Shown here: one piece after another, positions 15,228 to 22,400 of the stretch | Layout: each line of letters begins with the position of its first letter | How positions within the stretch are numbered: the first letter of the stretch is position 1 | From: JBGOUV01 sp041477815 | Lineage (GTDB): Bacteria > Acidobacteriota > Terriglobia > Bryobacterales > JACQDG01 | Assembly (NCBI GenBank): GCA_041477815.1 | Contig: JBGOUV010000049.1 | Coordinates: 1 to 24,562 of the forward strand | Length of the DNA: 24,562 nt | Direction of reading: 5' to 3' | Notes under the pieces: generated by a model | Databases searched by the model: none | What the model was told of the DNA's origin: nothing | What the model saw: the letters and a program-made list of their open reading frames with translations, nothing else | Made by a program: the position numbers and the translations under genes

Positions 15228-17311
15228 GCCGCCCGCACCTGTCCTTCCGGAAGGTAGAGATTTGCTTTGGGACCGCCTGCGCCAGGCATGGCCGGCTGCC
15301 CGCCGCCCGACTTGCCCTTATCCTTGTCCTTGCTGCCCTTCTTGGGCGCCTTTTGAGGGCCGGTTTCCATGTCCTGCAGGGCCACCGCTTCCCCCTCGCG
15401 CACGCCTTCCACCACCGCCACCTGGGATTCGGTGCGCTGGCCAAGCTTGACCGGACGAGCGTCAAAGCGGTTGCCCGCGCGGATATAAATCACGTTCCGG
15501 CCGCCCTTTTCATAGACTGCCTGCAACGGAACGTAGAGGGTATTGGGGATCTTCTCGACGATGATCTCGGCCTCCACCAGCAGGCCGGGCCGGAGCAGGA
15601 CGTCCATGACCGAGCCCTCTTCGGGCGGCGCCGGAAGCTGGGCCTTTTCACGGTCGGCGGCGGAGAACTGCTGGCCGGCGCCCTGCCGGAAGGAGAGCTG
15701 CGTGAGATCCGGCGGCCCGCCGCCACCGGGGCCCTGCATCACCATCATGCCTGGACCGCCGGGACCCCCGGCCGGGGCGCCACCACCGGAGAATCCACCA
15801 CCACCCGCATCACCAGGCCCTTCCCCGCGGCCGCCGCGGCGACCGCCGCCACCCGGCCCGCCACGTCCGCCACCCGCCCCGAGAGTCGCCTCGCCCCCGC
15901 CGCCGCGTCCGCCGCCACCCGGTCCGCCGCGTCCTCCACCCGCCCCGGGGGTCGCCTCGCCCCCGCCTCGCGGGCCGCCGGTCCCCATCTTCTCGCGCAG
16001 ATCGGCAAAGAGTTTTTGACGGTCTTCAGCGCTCAGGGACTGGAGGTCGCGTCCGCCGAGGGCTTTTTGCATGGCCTCCCGCATTTTTTGGCGGTCGGCG
16101 TCGCTGGCGCCCGCGGGTGGTCCGCCGGCCGGTCCGCCAGGAGCCGCCGCGGGTGGTCCGCCACCGGGACCACCGGGCGCTCCGCCCGGGCGCAGGGCCA
16201 TCATCATGGGCGCAGCCGCCGAAGTGCCCGTCGCGGCGGTGAAGTTCTTGGCGTTCTCCGCGGCGGTGGCCATGATCTTGTCGACCTGCTGCTGCGTGGC
16301 CCCTACATGGGCCAGCATCTCGCGCATGTTGATGGAGAACACGCAATCGAACTTCTTGGTCGGATCGCTGGAAAACAGGTTGGAGGAGGCCGTACCGCTC
16401 AGGCTGTTGATCTTCCCATGCACCACCCGGCCCGGCAGCGCGTCCAGCCGCACCAGCACCTCCTGGCCCTCGCGGAGGCTGGCCCGCTCCAGTTCATTGA
16501 CGCGGGCCGATACTTCGAGCTCCGACAAATCGAGGATTTCGGCCACCGGGGTGCCGGGCGAAAGCTGGTCGCCCTCGCGGATGTCGGGCGACTGCTGGCC
16601 GAAATTGAAGCCGCCGGACCGGTTCTCCTTGATGGCCACCAGGCCCGTGATAGGAGAGAGCATCTTGGTCTGGGCGATGCGGGTCTTGACGCGGTTCACC
16701 TCGAGCTGAGCTTTGCGGCGCTGCTCCCGAAACACAGCCAGCTCGGCCTCGCCCTGCTGCAGCCGGCTCTTGACGTCTTCCTCGAGCTTGGTCAGGGCGC
16801 GCTTGGCTTCTTCCAGGGTCAGCTCGTTCTTGCGGGCGTCGATTTTAGAGATCAGCTCGTTGCGCTTGACTTCCAGCTCGCCGCGGCGAACGGCGTACTT
16901 GGCGCGGAGCAGGTCGACCTGGTCCTGGTTGCGGCGGATGGCCTGGTCGGCCTCGGCCTTCTTGATGTTCTCGCCCACCTGGGCGACTTCCAATTCGGCG
17001 TCTTCCAGGCTGGCCAGGAGCTCGGAATCGTCAAACTCCACGATGAGGTCCTTGCCCTGGGCCAAGGCGCCGGCCGGAGCCAGGCGGGTGACTTGCGTGG
17101 TGGCGCCCAGGTTCGGACAGGTGATGGAAGTGGACCGCACGGCCCGCAGCTCGCCCCGCACGTAGCTGCGCACGATCAGGTCCCCGCGCTTTACCAGAAT
17201 CATCGGGACTTCCAGCTTTTTCTCGGGGATCCGCTTGACCAGGTAGTAGCCCATTCCGGCCACGGCGGCCACGGTCAGCAGGATGATCAGTCGAACCAGT
17301 GTGCTTCGCAT
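15224..17311 (-). CDS. HlyD/MacA-family periplasmic adaptor with large Gly/Pro-rich insertion
   Basis: 695-residue membrane fusion protein, far longer than the 380-450 residues usual for the family. N-terminal membrane anchor at 5-25. First lipoyl half about 60-95, coiled coil about 100-215 (KKAEADQAIRRNQDQVDLL through RRKAQLEVNRVK), second lipoyl half about 218-262 (MLSPITGLVAI, GTPVAEI), then a beta-barrel. The barrel begins at 265-330 but is interrupted at about residue 332 and resumes near 569 (MDVLLRPGLLVEAEIIVEK), so about 235 residues are inserted. The insertion holds Gly/Pro/Ala-rich runs and two 22-residue repeats, around a charged helical piece (DADRQKMREAMQKAL, SAEDRQKLFADLREKM). 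The Lys/Gly-rich tail is also unusual. The start follows the second adaptor by 15 bases with GGAAA upstream. Confidence 0.9.
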   Translation of the reverse strand: MRSTLVRLIILLTVAAVAGMGYYLVKRIPEKKLEVPMILVKRGDLIVRSYVRGELRAVRSTSITCPNLGATTQVTRLAPAGALAQGKDLIVEFDDSELLASLEDAELEVAQVGENIKKAEADQAIRRNQDQVDLLRAKYAVRRGELEVKRNELISKIDARKNELTLEEAKRALTKLEEDVKSRLQQGEAELAVFREQRRKAQLEVNRVKTRIAQTKMLSPITGLVAIKENRSGGFNFGQQSPDIREGDQLSPGTPVAEILDLSELEVSARVNELERASLREGQEVLVRLDALPGRVVHGKINSLSGTASSNLFSSDPTKKFDCVFSINMREMLAHVGATQQQVDKIMATAAENAKNFTAATGTSAAAPMMMALRPGGAPGGPGGGPPAAAPGGPAGGPPAGASDADRQKMREAMQKALGGRDLQSLSAEDRQKLFADLREKMGTGGPRGGGEATPGAGGGRGGPGGGGRGGGGEATLGAGGGRGGPGGGGRRGGRGEGPGDAGGGGFSGGGAPAGGPGGPGMMVMQGPGGGGPPDLTQLSFRQGAGQQFSAADREKAQLPAPPEEGSVMDVLLRPGLLVEAEIIVEKIPNTLYVPLQAVYEKGGRNVIYIRAGNRFDARPVKLGQRTESQVAVVEGVREGEAVALQDMETGPQKAPKKGSKDKDKGKSGGGQPAMPGAGGPKANLYLPEGQVRAA
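15845..15976. repeat. 66-bp in-frame tandem repeat, two copies, inside the third adaptor gene
   Basis: Two neighbouring copies of about 66 bases (15845-15910 and 15911-15976, offset checked at matching bases 66 apart) differ at a few positions only. Each encodes a 22-residue Gly-rich unit containing GGGEAT followed by P or L, then GAGGGRGGPGGGG. The period is a multiple of three, so gain or loss of copies keeps the frame. Confidence 0.8.
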
Positions 17312-17326
17312 GGGATTTCCGGGCGG

Positions 17327-18613
17327 CTATTTCGCCATCTTCTTCCTGGCCGCCTCCTCGGGGTTATCCAAGGCTACCACTTGCCCCTCGGTCAGGCCGG
17401 CCAGCACCACCAGATCGGTGGCGTTGCGTTTGCCCGCCTTGATCTGCTGCCGCTGGTATCGATTCCCCTTCTGGAGAAACACGGCAGGCTTACCGTTCAG
17501 CTCGAAACTGGCCTTGATGGGAATGGTCAGGGCGTTAGCCTGCTGTTCGATGATGACCTCCACGGTGGCGCTCATCCCCGGCCGCAGGCGGGGGTCCACC
17601 TTGTAGAGCTTGGCCTTGGCCGGGAAGTTCTTCTCGGGAGGGAAGCTGCGGAACACCAGGGCGGCGATGGGGCTGATCCAGCTTAGGGTGGCGTCCATCT
17701 CCAGATCGGGGACCGCGTCGATCCGGATCTTGACCGGCTGGTTCTCCTTCAGCAGTCCGCGATCGACTTCCTCGATGCGGAACTCGACCTGCAGCTCGCT
17801 CATGTCGGGGATTTCGGCGATAGGCGCCCCGGTCCAGGCGCGGTCGCCTTCCTTGAACGGCGGCGGGCTCGATCCGAACTGGCCGCCGGACCGGAAATTG
17901 GGCATGATGATGACGATGCCGTCGATCGGAGCGCGCAAAATCATGCTCTCCAGATATTTCTTGGCGCGGGCCATATCGCGGACGGTCTTGTCCTTGCGCT
18001 CGCCCAGGCGCGAGAGGTCGGCCTCCTGGGCCTGTTTGTGGGCGCCGACCGAAGCCGAGGCTTTGGTCACTTCGCCCTCGGCCACGCCCACATCGAGGCG
18101 ATTCTTGGCGCCCTGGATTTCCGAAAGAATCTCCTGTTTGGAAGCCTCCAGCTTGGCCCGCTCCAGGTTGTACTGGGTCTGCATCACGACCATGCCGTCC
18201 TGTTCATTGATGATCTTGTGCTGGGCCTGAGCCTGCACAATCTCGCTATCCACCCGGCGAACCTCGCTGTTGCGGTCGAGATAATTCTGCTCCTGGGTGA
18301 CCGGATCGAACTCCACCACCACTTCACCCTTCTTGATCGGCCTGCCGGGCTGGGCCAAGGTGACAATGCGCGACTCCGGGGTCTGCGGAGCGGTCACGAT
18401 CACCGAGCGCGCGCTCTTGATCTCGCCGCGTCCCTTGACGCTGATGACGAACTCGCCGCGCTGCGCGCGCGCCGTGGGCACCTCCACCGGGGGGGGCGTG
18501 CCCAGGCGGAAAGCGGCGAACACGGCTCCGCCGCCCACGACCACGACCGCCACCCAACCGAAAACCCGGCTGCCCTTTTGCGCGGATCTTCCTTTGTTTT
18601 GCGTCTTAGCCAT
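17327..18613 (-). CDS. HlyD/MacA-family periplasmic adaptor (second of three)
   Basis: 428-residue membrane fusion protein. A membrane anchor lies at about 18-37 after a basic N-terminus; then lipoyl half (about 58-102), coiled coil (about 105-215), second lipoyl half (LRAPIDGIVIIM, GAPIAEIPDMSEL) and beta-barrel (LRPGMSATVEVIIEQ), ending in a membrane-proximal domain. The stretch RSGGQFGS...EGD...PIAEIPDMSELQV closely parallels RSGGFNFG...EGD...PVAEILDLSELEV in the third adaptor, so these two are paralogues. Start chosen at ATG 18613 (MAKTQNKG): it overlaps the first adaptor stop by 8 bases and puts the anchor near the N-terminus; an upstream ATG at 18754 would add 47 unlikely residues. It should link the permease to the TolC channel, perhaps in a mixed ring with its paralogues. 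Confidence 0.9.
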   Translation of the reverse strand: MAKTQNKGRSAQKGSRVFGWVAVVVVGGGAVFAAFRLGTPPPVEVPTARAQRGEFVISVKGRGEIKSARSVIVTAPQTPESRIVTLAQPGRPIKKGEVVVEFDPVTQEQNYLDRNSEVRRVDSEIVQAQAQHKIINEQDGMVVMQTQYNLERAKLEASKQEILSEIQGAKNRLDVGVAEGEVTKASASVGAHKQAQEADLSRLGERKDKTVRDMARAKKYLESMILRAPIDGIVIIMPNFRSGGQFGSSPPPFKEGDRAWTGAPIAEIPDMSELQVEFRIEEVDRGLLKENQPVKIRIDAVPDLEMDATLSWISPIAALVFRSFPPEKNFPAKAKLYKVDPRLRPGMSATVEVIIEQQANALTIPIKASFELNGKPAVFLQKGNRYQRQQIKAGKRNATDLVVLAGLTEGQVVALDNPEEAARKKMAK

Positions 18614-19970
18614 GGTTGCCTGGCGAGGGCGCTTCCAGCGCCACTTCGTCTCCTGCCTGTAAACCGGACCGGACCACCACGTGCGTAGCGTTGGCCAGCC
18701 CCAGCTCCACTGTCCGGCGCTCCCAGCCGCCCTGCGGGCGCCGCACGCGAACATAGGTCTTGCCGTTCTGCTCCTCCAGCGCCTCGCGGGGGGCGATCAA
18801 GGCGTCTTTCTCGGAAGAGACCAGGACGGTCGCACTACCGGATAAGTCCGGTATTATACGCGTATCGCGGCCTTCAATGCTGAACCGGACCGGGATTTGT
18901 TTTACGAACAGGGCGCGGGAGCCGCCGCGCCCGCCGCCGTAAGAGGAGCCGCCGGCCATAGCTCCCAGCGAGATCAGCCGGCCCGGCCAGGCTTGGTCGG
19001 CAAAGGCATCGAGACGGATTTCGGCGCGCTGCCCGAGCCGGAGTTCCTGACTCTGGGTCTGATTCACGGCGGCGTTGAGAATCATCGCCGACGGGTCGAT
19101 GACCTGCATGAAGAACGACCCGGGAAACACCTGGTCGCCTTCCTGGACGGTACCGGGCTGATTGCCGCGAAAGGTGGTCTGCATCACGGCCACGCCGTCC
19201 ATGGGGGCCCGCACCAGCAGGCGCTCGGCGTTGCGCTCGGATCGCCGCAGGCCGATCTTCTGCTCGTCCCGCTTGTATTCCAGGGACCGGATTTCGGCGG
19301 CGTGGGACTGCTCCATCAGGGGGGCTTCGGCCGCCTGCTGTTGGTAGCGGGCGGTGGTTTCCTCCACCGCCAGCTTGAGTTTTTCCGCGTCAATGGCGGA
19401 GCGGACCTCGGCGGTCTTGAGGTCGAGTTGGGCCTTTTCCATTTCGGCCTTGGACACGCGGAGGGCCTGCACGGAGGCTTGGCGCAGGATGGCCAACTCC
19501 GCTTTACGCTTGGAGATATCCGCTTCCGCCTGGACCACCTGGGCCTCGTGGTCGTCGACGTGGGTCAGTTGAAATTGGCGATCAAACTCCGCGATGACTT
19601 CGCCCTTCTTGACTCGGGAGCCGGCCGGAGCCAGCTTGAGCAGGATCATCTGGCCGCCTTCGCCCCCGCGTCCCATCATGCGAGGGGCCACAATGGGGGC
19701 GAAGGATTTAGCCCCGACCATACCGCTAACTCGAACGGTATGTTGGAGTTCCCCGCGAACAATGCGAGCGGTCCGGACCTCCGAGAGGGCCCGGGAACTT
19801 GGCTTTGTTTTTTCATATGCCAAGTAACCCGCCGACAGCCCCAGTACCAGTAGAAGGACCCCCAGGGCCCAAAAATTGCGCCCGCGACGCTGGGGGGGCG
19901 GGGGATCCACCTGGATGGCGGGCGGGCTGGGCGGGACGATTCTCGGAGTTGTAGCCTGTAAGGTGGTCAT
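18606..19970 (-). CDS. HlyD/MacA-family periplasmic adaptor (first of three)
   Basis: 454-residue membrane fusion protein and the first gene of the export operon. It has a proline-rich cytoplasmic N-terminus (PPSPPAIQVDPPPP) and one membrane anchor (about 33-51, FWALGVLLLVLGLSAGYLAY). Then follow a lipoyl half (LLKLAPAGSRVKKGEVIAEFD), a coiled coil of about 125-240 (ADISKRKAELAIL, RSERNAERLL), the second half (VRAPMDGVAVM) and a beta-barrel with the insertion GGSSYGGGRGGSR, milder than that of the third adaptor. The family pattern IPDLSGSATVLV precedes a C-terminal membrane-proximal domain. The start ATG at 19970 lacks a clear ribosome binding site. The other two adaptors follow on the same strand. 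Confidence 0.9.
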   Translation of the reverse strand: MTTLQATTPRIVPPSPPAIQVDPPPPQRRGRNFWALGVLLLVLGLSAGYLAYEKTKPSSRALSEVRTARIVRGELQHTVRVSGMVGAKSFAPIVAPRMMGRGGEGGQMILLKLAPAGSRVKKGEVIAEFDRQFQLTHVDDHEAQVVQAEADISKRKAELAILRQASVQALRVSKAEMEKAQLDLKTAEVRSAIDAEKLKLAVEETTARYQQQAAEAPLMEQSHAAEIRSLEYKRDEQKIGLRRSERNAERLLVRAPMDGVAVMQTTFRGNQPGTVQEGDQVFPGSFFMQVIDPSAMILNAAVNQTQSQELRLGQRAEIRLDAFADQAWPGRLISLGAMAGGSSYGGGRGGSRALFVKQIPVRFSIEGRDTRIIPDLSGSATVLVSSEKDALIAPREALEEQNGKTYVRVRRPQGGWERRTVELGLANATHVVVRSGLQAGDEVALEAPSPGNHG

Positions 19971-19984
19971 CGCGACAGACCTGA

Positions 19985-19990
19985 AGTATA
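19985..19990 (-). promoter_or_regulatory. Possible -10 element of the export operon
   Basis: TATACT on the minus strand lies 14 bases before the first adaptor ATG. A perfect TTGACA (20023-20028) lies upstream but 32 bases away, too far to pair with it, and the correctly spaced -35 position shows no match. This is therefore a weak call for the operon promoter within the 109-base gap after the lipoprotein gene. Confidence 0.3.
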
Positions 19991-20079
19991 GACGCTCAGG
20001 GGGGCCAAAATGGTTATGAAGTTGTCAAAATTTCCCGCTGGGTGTAAGGCTTTTGGAATCTGACAAATAGAGGGTGGCT

Positions 20080-20595
20080 TCATCCCGGCTGGAACCCCAC
20101 GTGCACCAGGATAAAACCCATTTCCGGCCTATCCCCCTGCGCCGGCAGGGGCTTATCCACCTCTATGGCGATGATATTCTCCGCGTTAGGCCGCAGCAGC
20201 TTCACCGGCGCCGGCTTCTCGATCTCGTAGATCCCGTCCTTTTCATAAACCATCTCCTCCCACGGCTTCCCGTTGATGAGGATCCGCATCCGCACCGTCT
20301 TAGCCCGCCCGATTACCTGTACCGGCACCGCGTGCCGCAGTACGAATTTCAGGTTGTCCACCGTCCCCAACCGCACCCGCAACGCCGCTTTACCCCCGCA
20401 CCACCGCCACGCATTGTCTTCGAGCTGATACACCCCCGACACAAAGTGGCGCTCCGCGTTGATCTGGTTCATCCGGACGAACGGTCCCAGGGCCGAGGCC
20501 TCCAGCGGGGTCCTCTGCTCCTGGGGTGGCGACACCGCCACATCGCCCTGACATCCGCCGAGCACCGCCAAGCCGAATAGGACCGCCCACCGCAT
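20080..20595 (-). CDS. Small hypothetical lipoprotein
   Basis: 171-residue protein I do not recognise. The N-terminus MRWAVLFGLAVLGGCQ is a lipoprotein signal with the invariant Cys at position 15 (LGGC), so a membrane-anchored periplasmic or surface location is likely. The mature part is a single small, probably beta-rich domain (VYQLEDNAWRWCGGKAALRVRL, TVRMRILINGKPWEEMVYEKDGIYEIE, NAENIIAIEVDKP), reminiscent of short carbohydrate-binding or jelly-roll folds, but this is only an impression. It is divergent from the kinase gene, with 56 bases between start codons, and upstream of the export operon on the same strand, separated by 109 bases. TATACT at 20616-20621 lies 20 bases before its ATG and may be its -10 element. 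Confidence 0.75.
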   Translation of the reverse strand: MRWAVLFGLAVLGGCQGDVAVSPPQEQRTPLEASALGPFVRMNQINAERHFVSGVYQLEDNAWRWCGGKAALRVRLGTVDNLKFVLRHAVPVQVIGRAKTVRMRILINGKPWEEMVYEKDGIYEIEKPAPVKLLRPNAENIIAIEVDKPLPAQGDRPEMGFILVHVGFQPG

Positions 20596-20638
20596 AGGAA
20601 AACCGGAGAAATCGCAGTATATCCCACTCGCCGCAGGC

Positions 20639-20644
20639 TAGAAT
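20639..20644 (+). promoter_or_regulatory. Candidate -10 element for a leaderless kinase transcript
   Basis: TAGAAT ends 7 bases before the kinase ATG at 20652. Transcription from this element would start at or next to the A of the ATG, and no Shine-Dalgarno sequence is present in between. A -35 match is not evident. On the other strand of the same gap TATACT (20616-20621) may serve the lipoprotein gene. Confidence 0.4.
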
Positions 20645-20651
20645 AGCGGCT

Positions 20652-21578
20652 ATGCTCTTTCTTGGCGTTGACGGCGGTCAATCCTCCACCACGGCGGTCA
20701 TCGGAGACGAAACCGGCCGTCTCTTGGGGCGGGGCGAAGCCGGTCCCTGCAATCATGTCGCCTCCGACCAGGGCCGGGAGCGCCTGGTCGCCGCCATCAC
20801 TGCCGCAGTCTCTCAGGCTGCCGCCGCCGCCGGCCTGGCCCCCGACGTCGAGTTTGACGCTGCCGTATTCGGGATGAGCGGCGGCCCCGGCGATAAGAGG
20901 GAGGTCATCGCCTCCCTGGTCCGCACCCGCCGTCTGGAGGTCACCGACGACGCCAGCATCGCTTTGCTCGGCGCCACCGCGGGCGGCGCGGGCATCGTGG
21001 TCATTTCCGGCACCGGCTCCATTGCCCTGGGGCGCAACGCCGGAGGCCAGACCGCCCGCGCCGGCGGCTGGGGGTACATCTTCGGCGATGAAGGCTCCGG
21101 CTTCGACCTGGTCCGTCAGGCTCTCCGCGCCTCTCTCCGCCACGAAGAAGGCTGGGGTCCCGCCACTTCCCTGGCCACGCGCCTCCAGAAGGCCACCGGC
21201 GCCGCCTCCGCCAACGACGTCCTGCACCTGTTCTACACCCGTGACTGGCCTCGCGACCGAGTCGCCACCCTCGCTCCCCTGGTGGAGCAAGCCGCCCTCG
21301 AGGGCGACCCCATCGCCCGCAACCTCCTCCAACAGGCCGCCCAGCAACTCTCCACGCTGGCCGCCAGCGTCCGCTCCCAACTTTTCCCGAAAGGAACCCC
21401 CGTCTACATAGCCACCATCGGCGGCATGTTCCAATGCAAGATGTTGTCTGAATTCTTCCGCCTGCTGGTAGAACTCGAGCCCGGCTGCTCGGTCGGTCCC
21501 CCCAGACACGACCCCGCCCAAGGCGCGCTGCTGCAAGCTATTGGCACCGAACTCTCCAGGACCGGGCCCGCTCAATAG
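20652..21578 (+). CDS. N-acetylglucosamine kinase, BadF/BadG/BcrA/BcrD ATPase family
   Basis: 308-residue cytoplasmic sugar kinase of the ASKHA fold, of the length usual for this family. Likely reaction: ATP-dependent phosphorylation of GlcNAc or a related amino sugar. Visible motifs are the first phosphate loop GVDGGQSST (5-13), the aspartate after VT (TDDAS, 98-102), the second phosphate loop VISGTGS (117-123) and the family signature RAGGWGYIFGDEGSG (136-150). An adenosine-site-like GGM lies near the C-terminus (IATIGGM). The start is the ATG at 20652, supported by the promoter-like TAGAAT 7 bases upstream. It would fit recycling of peptidoglycan or amino-sugar polymers; the sulfatase and esterase at the left end may belong to the same diet, but they are 13 kb away and this link is inference. 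Alternative: another BadF-type kinase. Confidence 0.9.
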   Translation: MLFLGVDGGQSSTTAVIGDETGRLLGRGEAGPCNHVASDQGRERLVAAITAAVSQAAAAAGLAPDVEFDAAVFGMSGGPGDKREVIASLVRTRRLEVTDDASIALLGATAGGAGIVVISGTGSIALGRNAGGQTARAGGWGYIFGDEGSGFDLVRQALRASLRHEEGWGPATSLATRLQKATGAASANDVLHLFYTRDWPRDRVATLAPLVEQAALEGDPIARNLLQQAAQQLSTLAASVRSQLFPKGTPVYIATIGGMFQCKMLSEFFRLLVELEPGCSVGPPRHDPAQGALLQAIGTELSRTGPAQ

Positions 21579-21731
21579 CTTGCGGCTTGGCCTGACGAGT
21601 GGATCTGGAGTCTCGTACCGGACGCCGGGCAACGAGTGTGGCGAGCACTGGCCAGGAGCCACGACGTATCACCCAGAGTATAGAAACTGCTGGAGGATCC
21701 GGCAGAATCGGGGATCCGGTTCGGCGCCGGA
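21579..21731. other. Intergenic gap between convergent genes, weak hairpin only
   Basis: The 153 bases between the kinase and AtpZ-like stop codons contain no convincing gene or RNA. GGATCCGG occurs twice (21695-21702, 21712-21719), and TCCGG/CCGGA (21715-21719, 21727-21731) can form a 5-bp hairpin next to the AtpZ stop. There is no T-run, so a terminator is not supported. Confidence 0.5.
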
Positions 21732-21947
21732 CTAGTCTCTAGAGCTCTTCTGCACCTGGCGGATCAACTGCACAAACCCGGCCGCGATCCCCAGCAAAAG
21801 GAAGACAATGTACAGGAAGTGGGTCCCCAGCCAGCGGTCCAGCAGGTGACCGATAAAGTACCCCACCACCACCGACGCCGGCAAGCTGACCGCCAGTGTG
21901 GTGTACTCGCCCACCATCGTCCACGGATTCTTCTTGCCCGGGGGCAT
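21732..21947 (-). CDS. AtpZ/AtpI-like F0F1-ATPase accessory protein
   Basis: 71-residue membrane protein with two predicted helices, about 16-37 (TTLAVSLPASVVVGYFIGHLL) and 44-62 (FLYIVFLLLGIAAGFVQLI). The pattern GYFIGHLLDRWLGT between the helices, followed by LGIAAGF, is characteristic of the AtpZ/AtpI-type family that accompanies F-type ATP synthase and has been linked to assembly or Mg/Ca transport. Members usually lead an atp operon; here the next gene downstream is convergent and no atp structural gene is in the window. It lies 14 bases after the broken hicA gene and on the strand of nuoM-nuoN, so it may be read from the same transcript. The ribosome binding site is poor. Confidence 0.8.
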   Translation of the reverse strand: MPPGKKNPWTMVGEYTTLAVSLPASVVVGYFIGHLLDRWLGTHFLYIVFLLLGIAAGFVQLIRQVQKSSRD

Positions 21948-21961
21948 TTGCGCGATCGCTA

Positions 21962-22173
21962 TCAGGTCGGCCGGATCGCTTCGATGGCCGCCACAACTTG
22001 GGTCACCACCTTCGGATGCAGGACTCTGTGGCCATGAAACGGTACTACCACGCGGCGCGCCTGGCGGAGATAAATCCGATGGCTTCCTCTGGTTCGAATC
22101 AACTCAAATAGCCGGCCTGCAAGAGCAGGTCTTCTTCCGCCTCTTGTGCTGTCAGCCGGGGCCGCCTAGGCAA
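21962..22173 (-). pseudogene. hicA: HicA-type toxin gene broken by a frameshift
   Basis: HicA toxins are small mRNA-cleaving interferases with a double-stranded-RNA-binding-like fold and an active histidine in a GSH motif. From the TTG at 22173, 21 codons read MPRRPRLTAQEAEEDLLLQAG and then reach TGA at 22099-22101. Dropping the two bases at 22109-22110 restores a frame that continues FELIRTRGSHRIYLRQ, then RRVVVPFHGHRVLHPKVVTQV, to a TGA at 21962-21964. The joined product would be 69 residues, a normal HicA length, with the GSH active site present. GAGG lies 6 bases before the TTG, which sits 8 bases inside the end of hicB. So the gene is nearly intact but shifted by two extra bases: a recent inactivation, a sequencing error, or frameshift-dependent expression. 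Confidence 0.75.
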
Positions 22174-22390
22174 CTCGGACCTCAACCGAGGTGGTGAGTA
22201 TCTCCTTGCTAAGCATGGCTTGCTTTTCCTCTTCGGTCAGGGTCTCGAGATACAACTCGACGGCCTCCCGGATACCATCCATCGCTTCCTCCAGAGAGTT
22301 GCCTTGAGACTGGCAGCCTTCCAGTTCCGGGCAGTACGCGTAGTAGCCGTGCGCGTCCTTCTCGATCACAACGCTGACCTTATTGGACAT
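22166..22390 (-). CDS. hicB: HicB-family antitoxin
   Basis: 74-residue antitoxin-like protein with the HicB fold: VSVVIEKDAHGYYAYCPELEGCQSQGNSLEEA followed by a helix (MDGIREAVELYLETL). It has the partial RNase H-like HicB domain only; no separate DNA-binding domain is visible, as in many short members. In an intact pair it would bind and inhibit HicA and repress the operon. Start chosen at ATG 22390, which has GGAA close upstream; an in-frame ATG at 22399 would add three residues and lie one base after the nuoN stop. The order is antitoxin first, with the toxin start overlapping its end. Because hicA is frameshifted, this may be an orphan antitoxin. Its position directly behind nuoN is unusual for a toxin-antitoxin pair. 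Confidence 0.85.
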   Translation of the reverse strand: MSNKVSVVIEKDAHGYYAYCPELEGCQSQGNSLEEAMDGIREAVELYLETLTEEEKQAMLSKEILTTSVEVRVA

Positions 22391-22400
22391 CGGTTCCATG

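Noticed and set aside
12798..15257. Very long plus-strand open frame (819 codons) opposite the TolC and permease genes
   Set aside because: It is antisense to two clear minus-strand genes with family motifs; its translation is His/Gln/Gly/Val-rich with no recognisable domain, as expected for the shadow frame of GC-rich coding DNA.
15845..15976. CRISPR-like or intergenic repeat
   Set aside because: The two copies are adjacent with no spacer, lie in frame inside a coding gene and encode a Gly-rich repeat.
15353..17686. Long plus-strand open frame (777 codons) opposite the adaptor genes
   Set aside because: It is antisense to the second and third adaptors, has low-complexity composition, no start context and no motifs; it is a shadow of the real genes.
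19985..20028. TTGACA (20023-20028) and TATACT (19985-19990) as one promoter
   Set aside because: The spacing is 32 bases, too long for a standard -35/-10 pair.
21695..21731. Intrinsic terminator between the kinase and AtpZ-like genes
   Set aside because: Only a 5-bp hairpin with a 7-base loop and no T-run on either strand.
21541..21735. 64-codon plus-strand frame after the kinase
   Set aside because: It starts inside the kinase gene in another frame, has no ribosome binding site or recognisable features, and runs into the AtpZ-like gene end.
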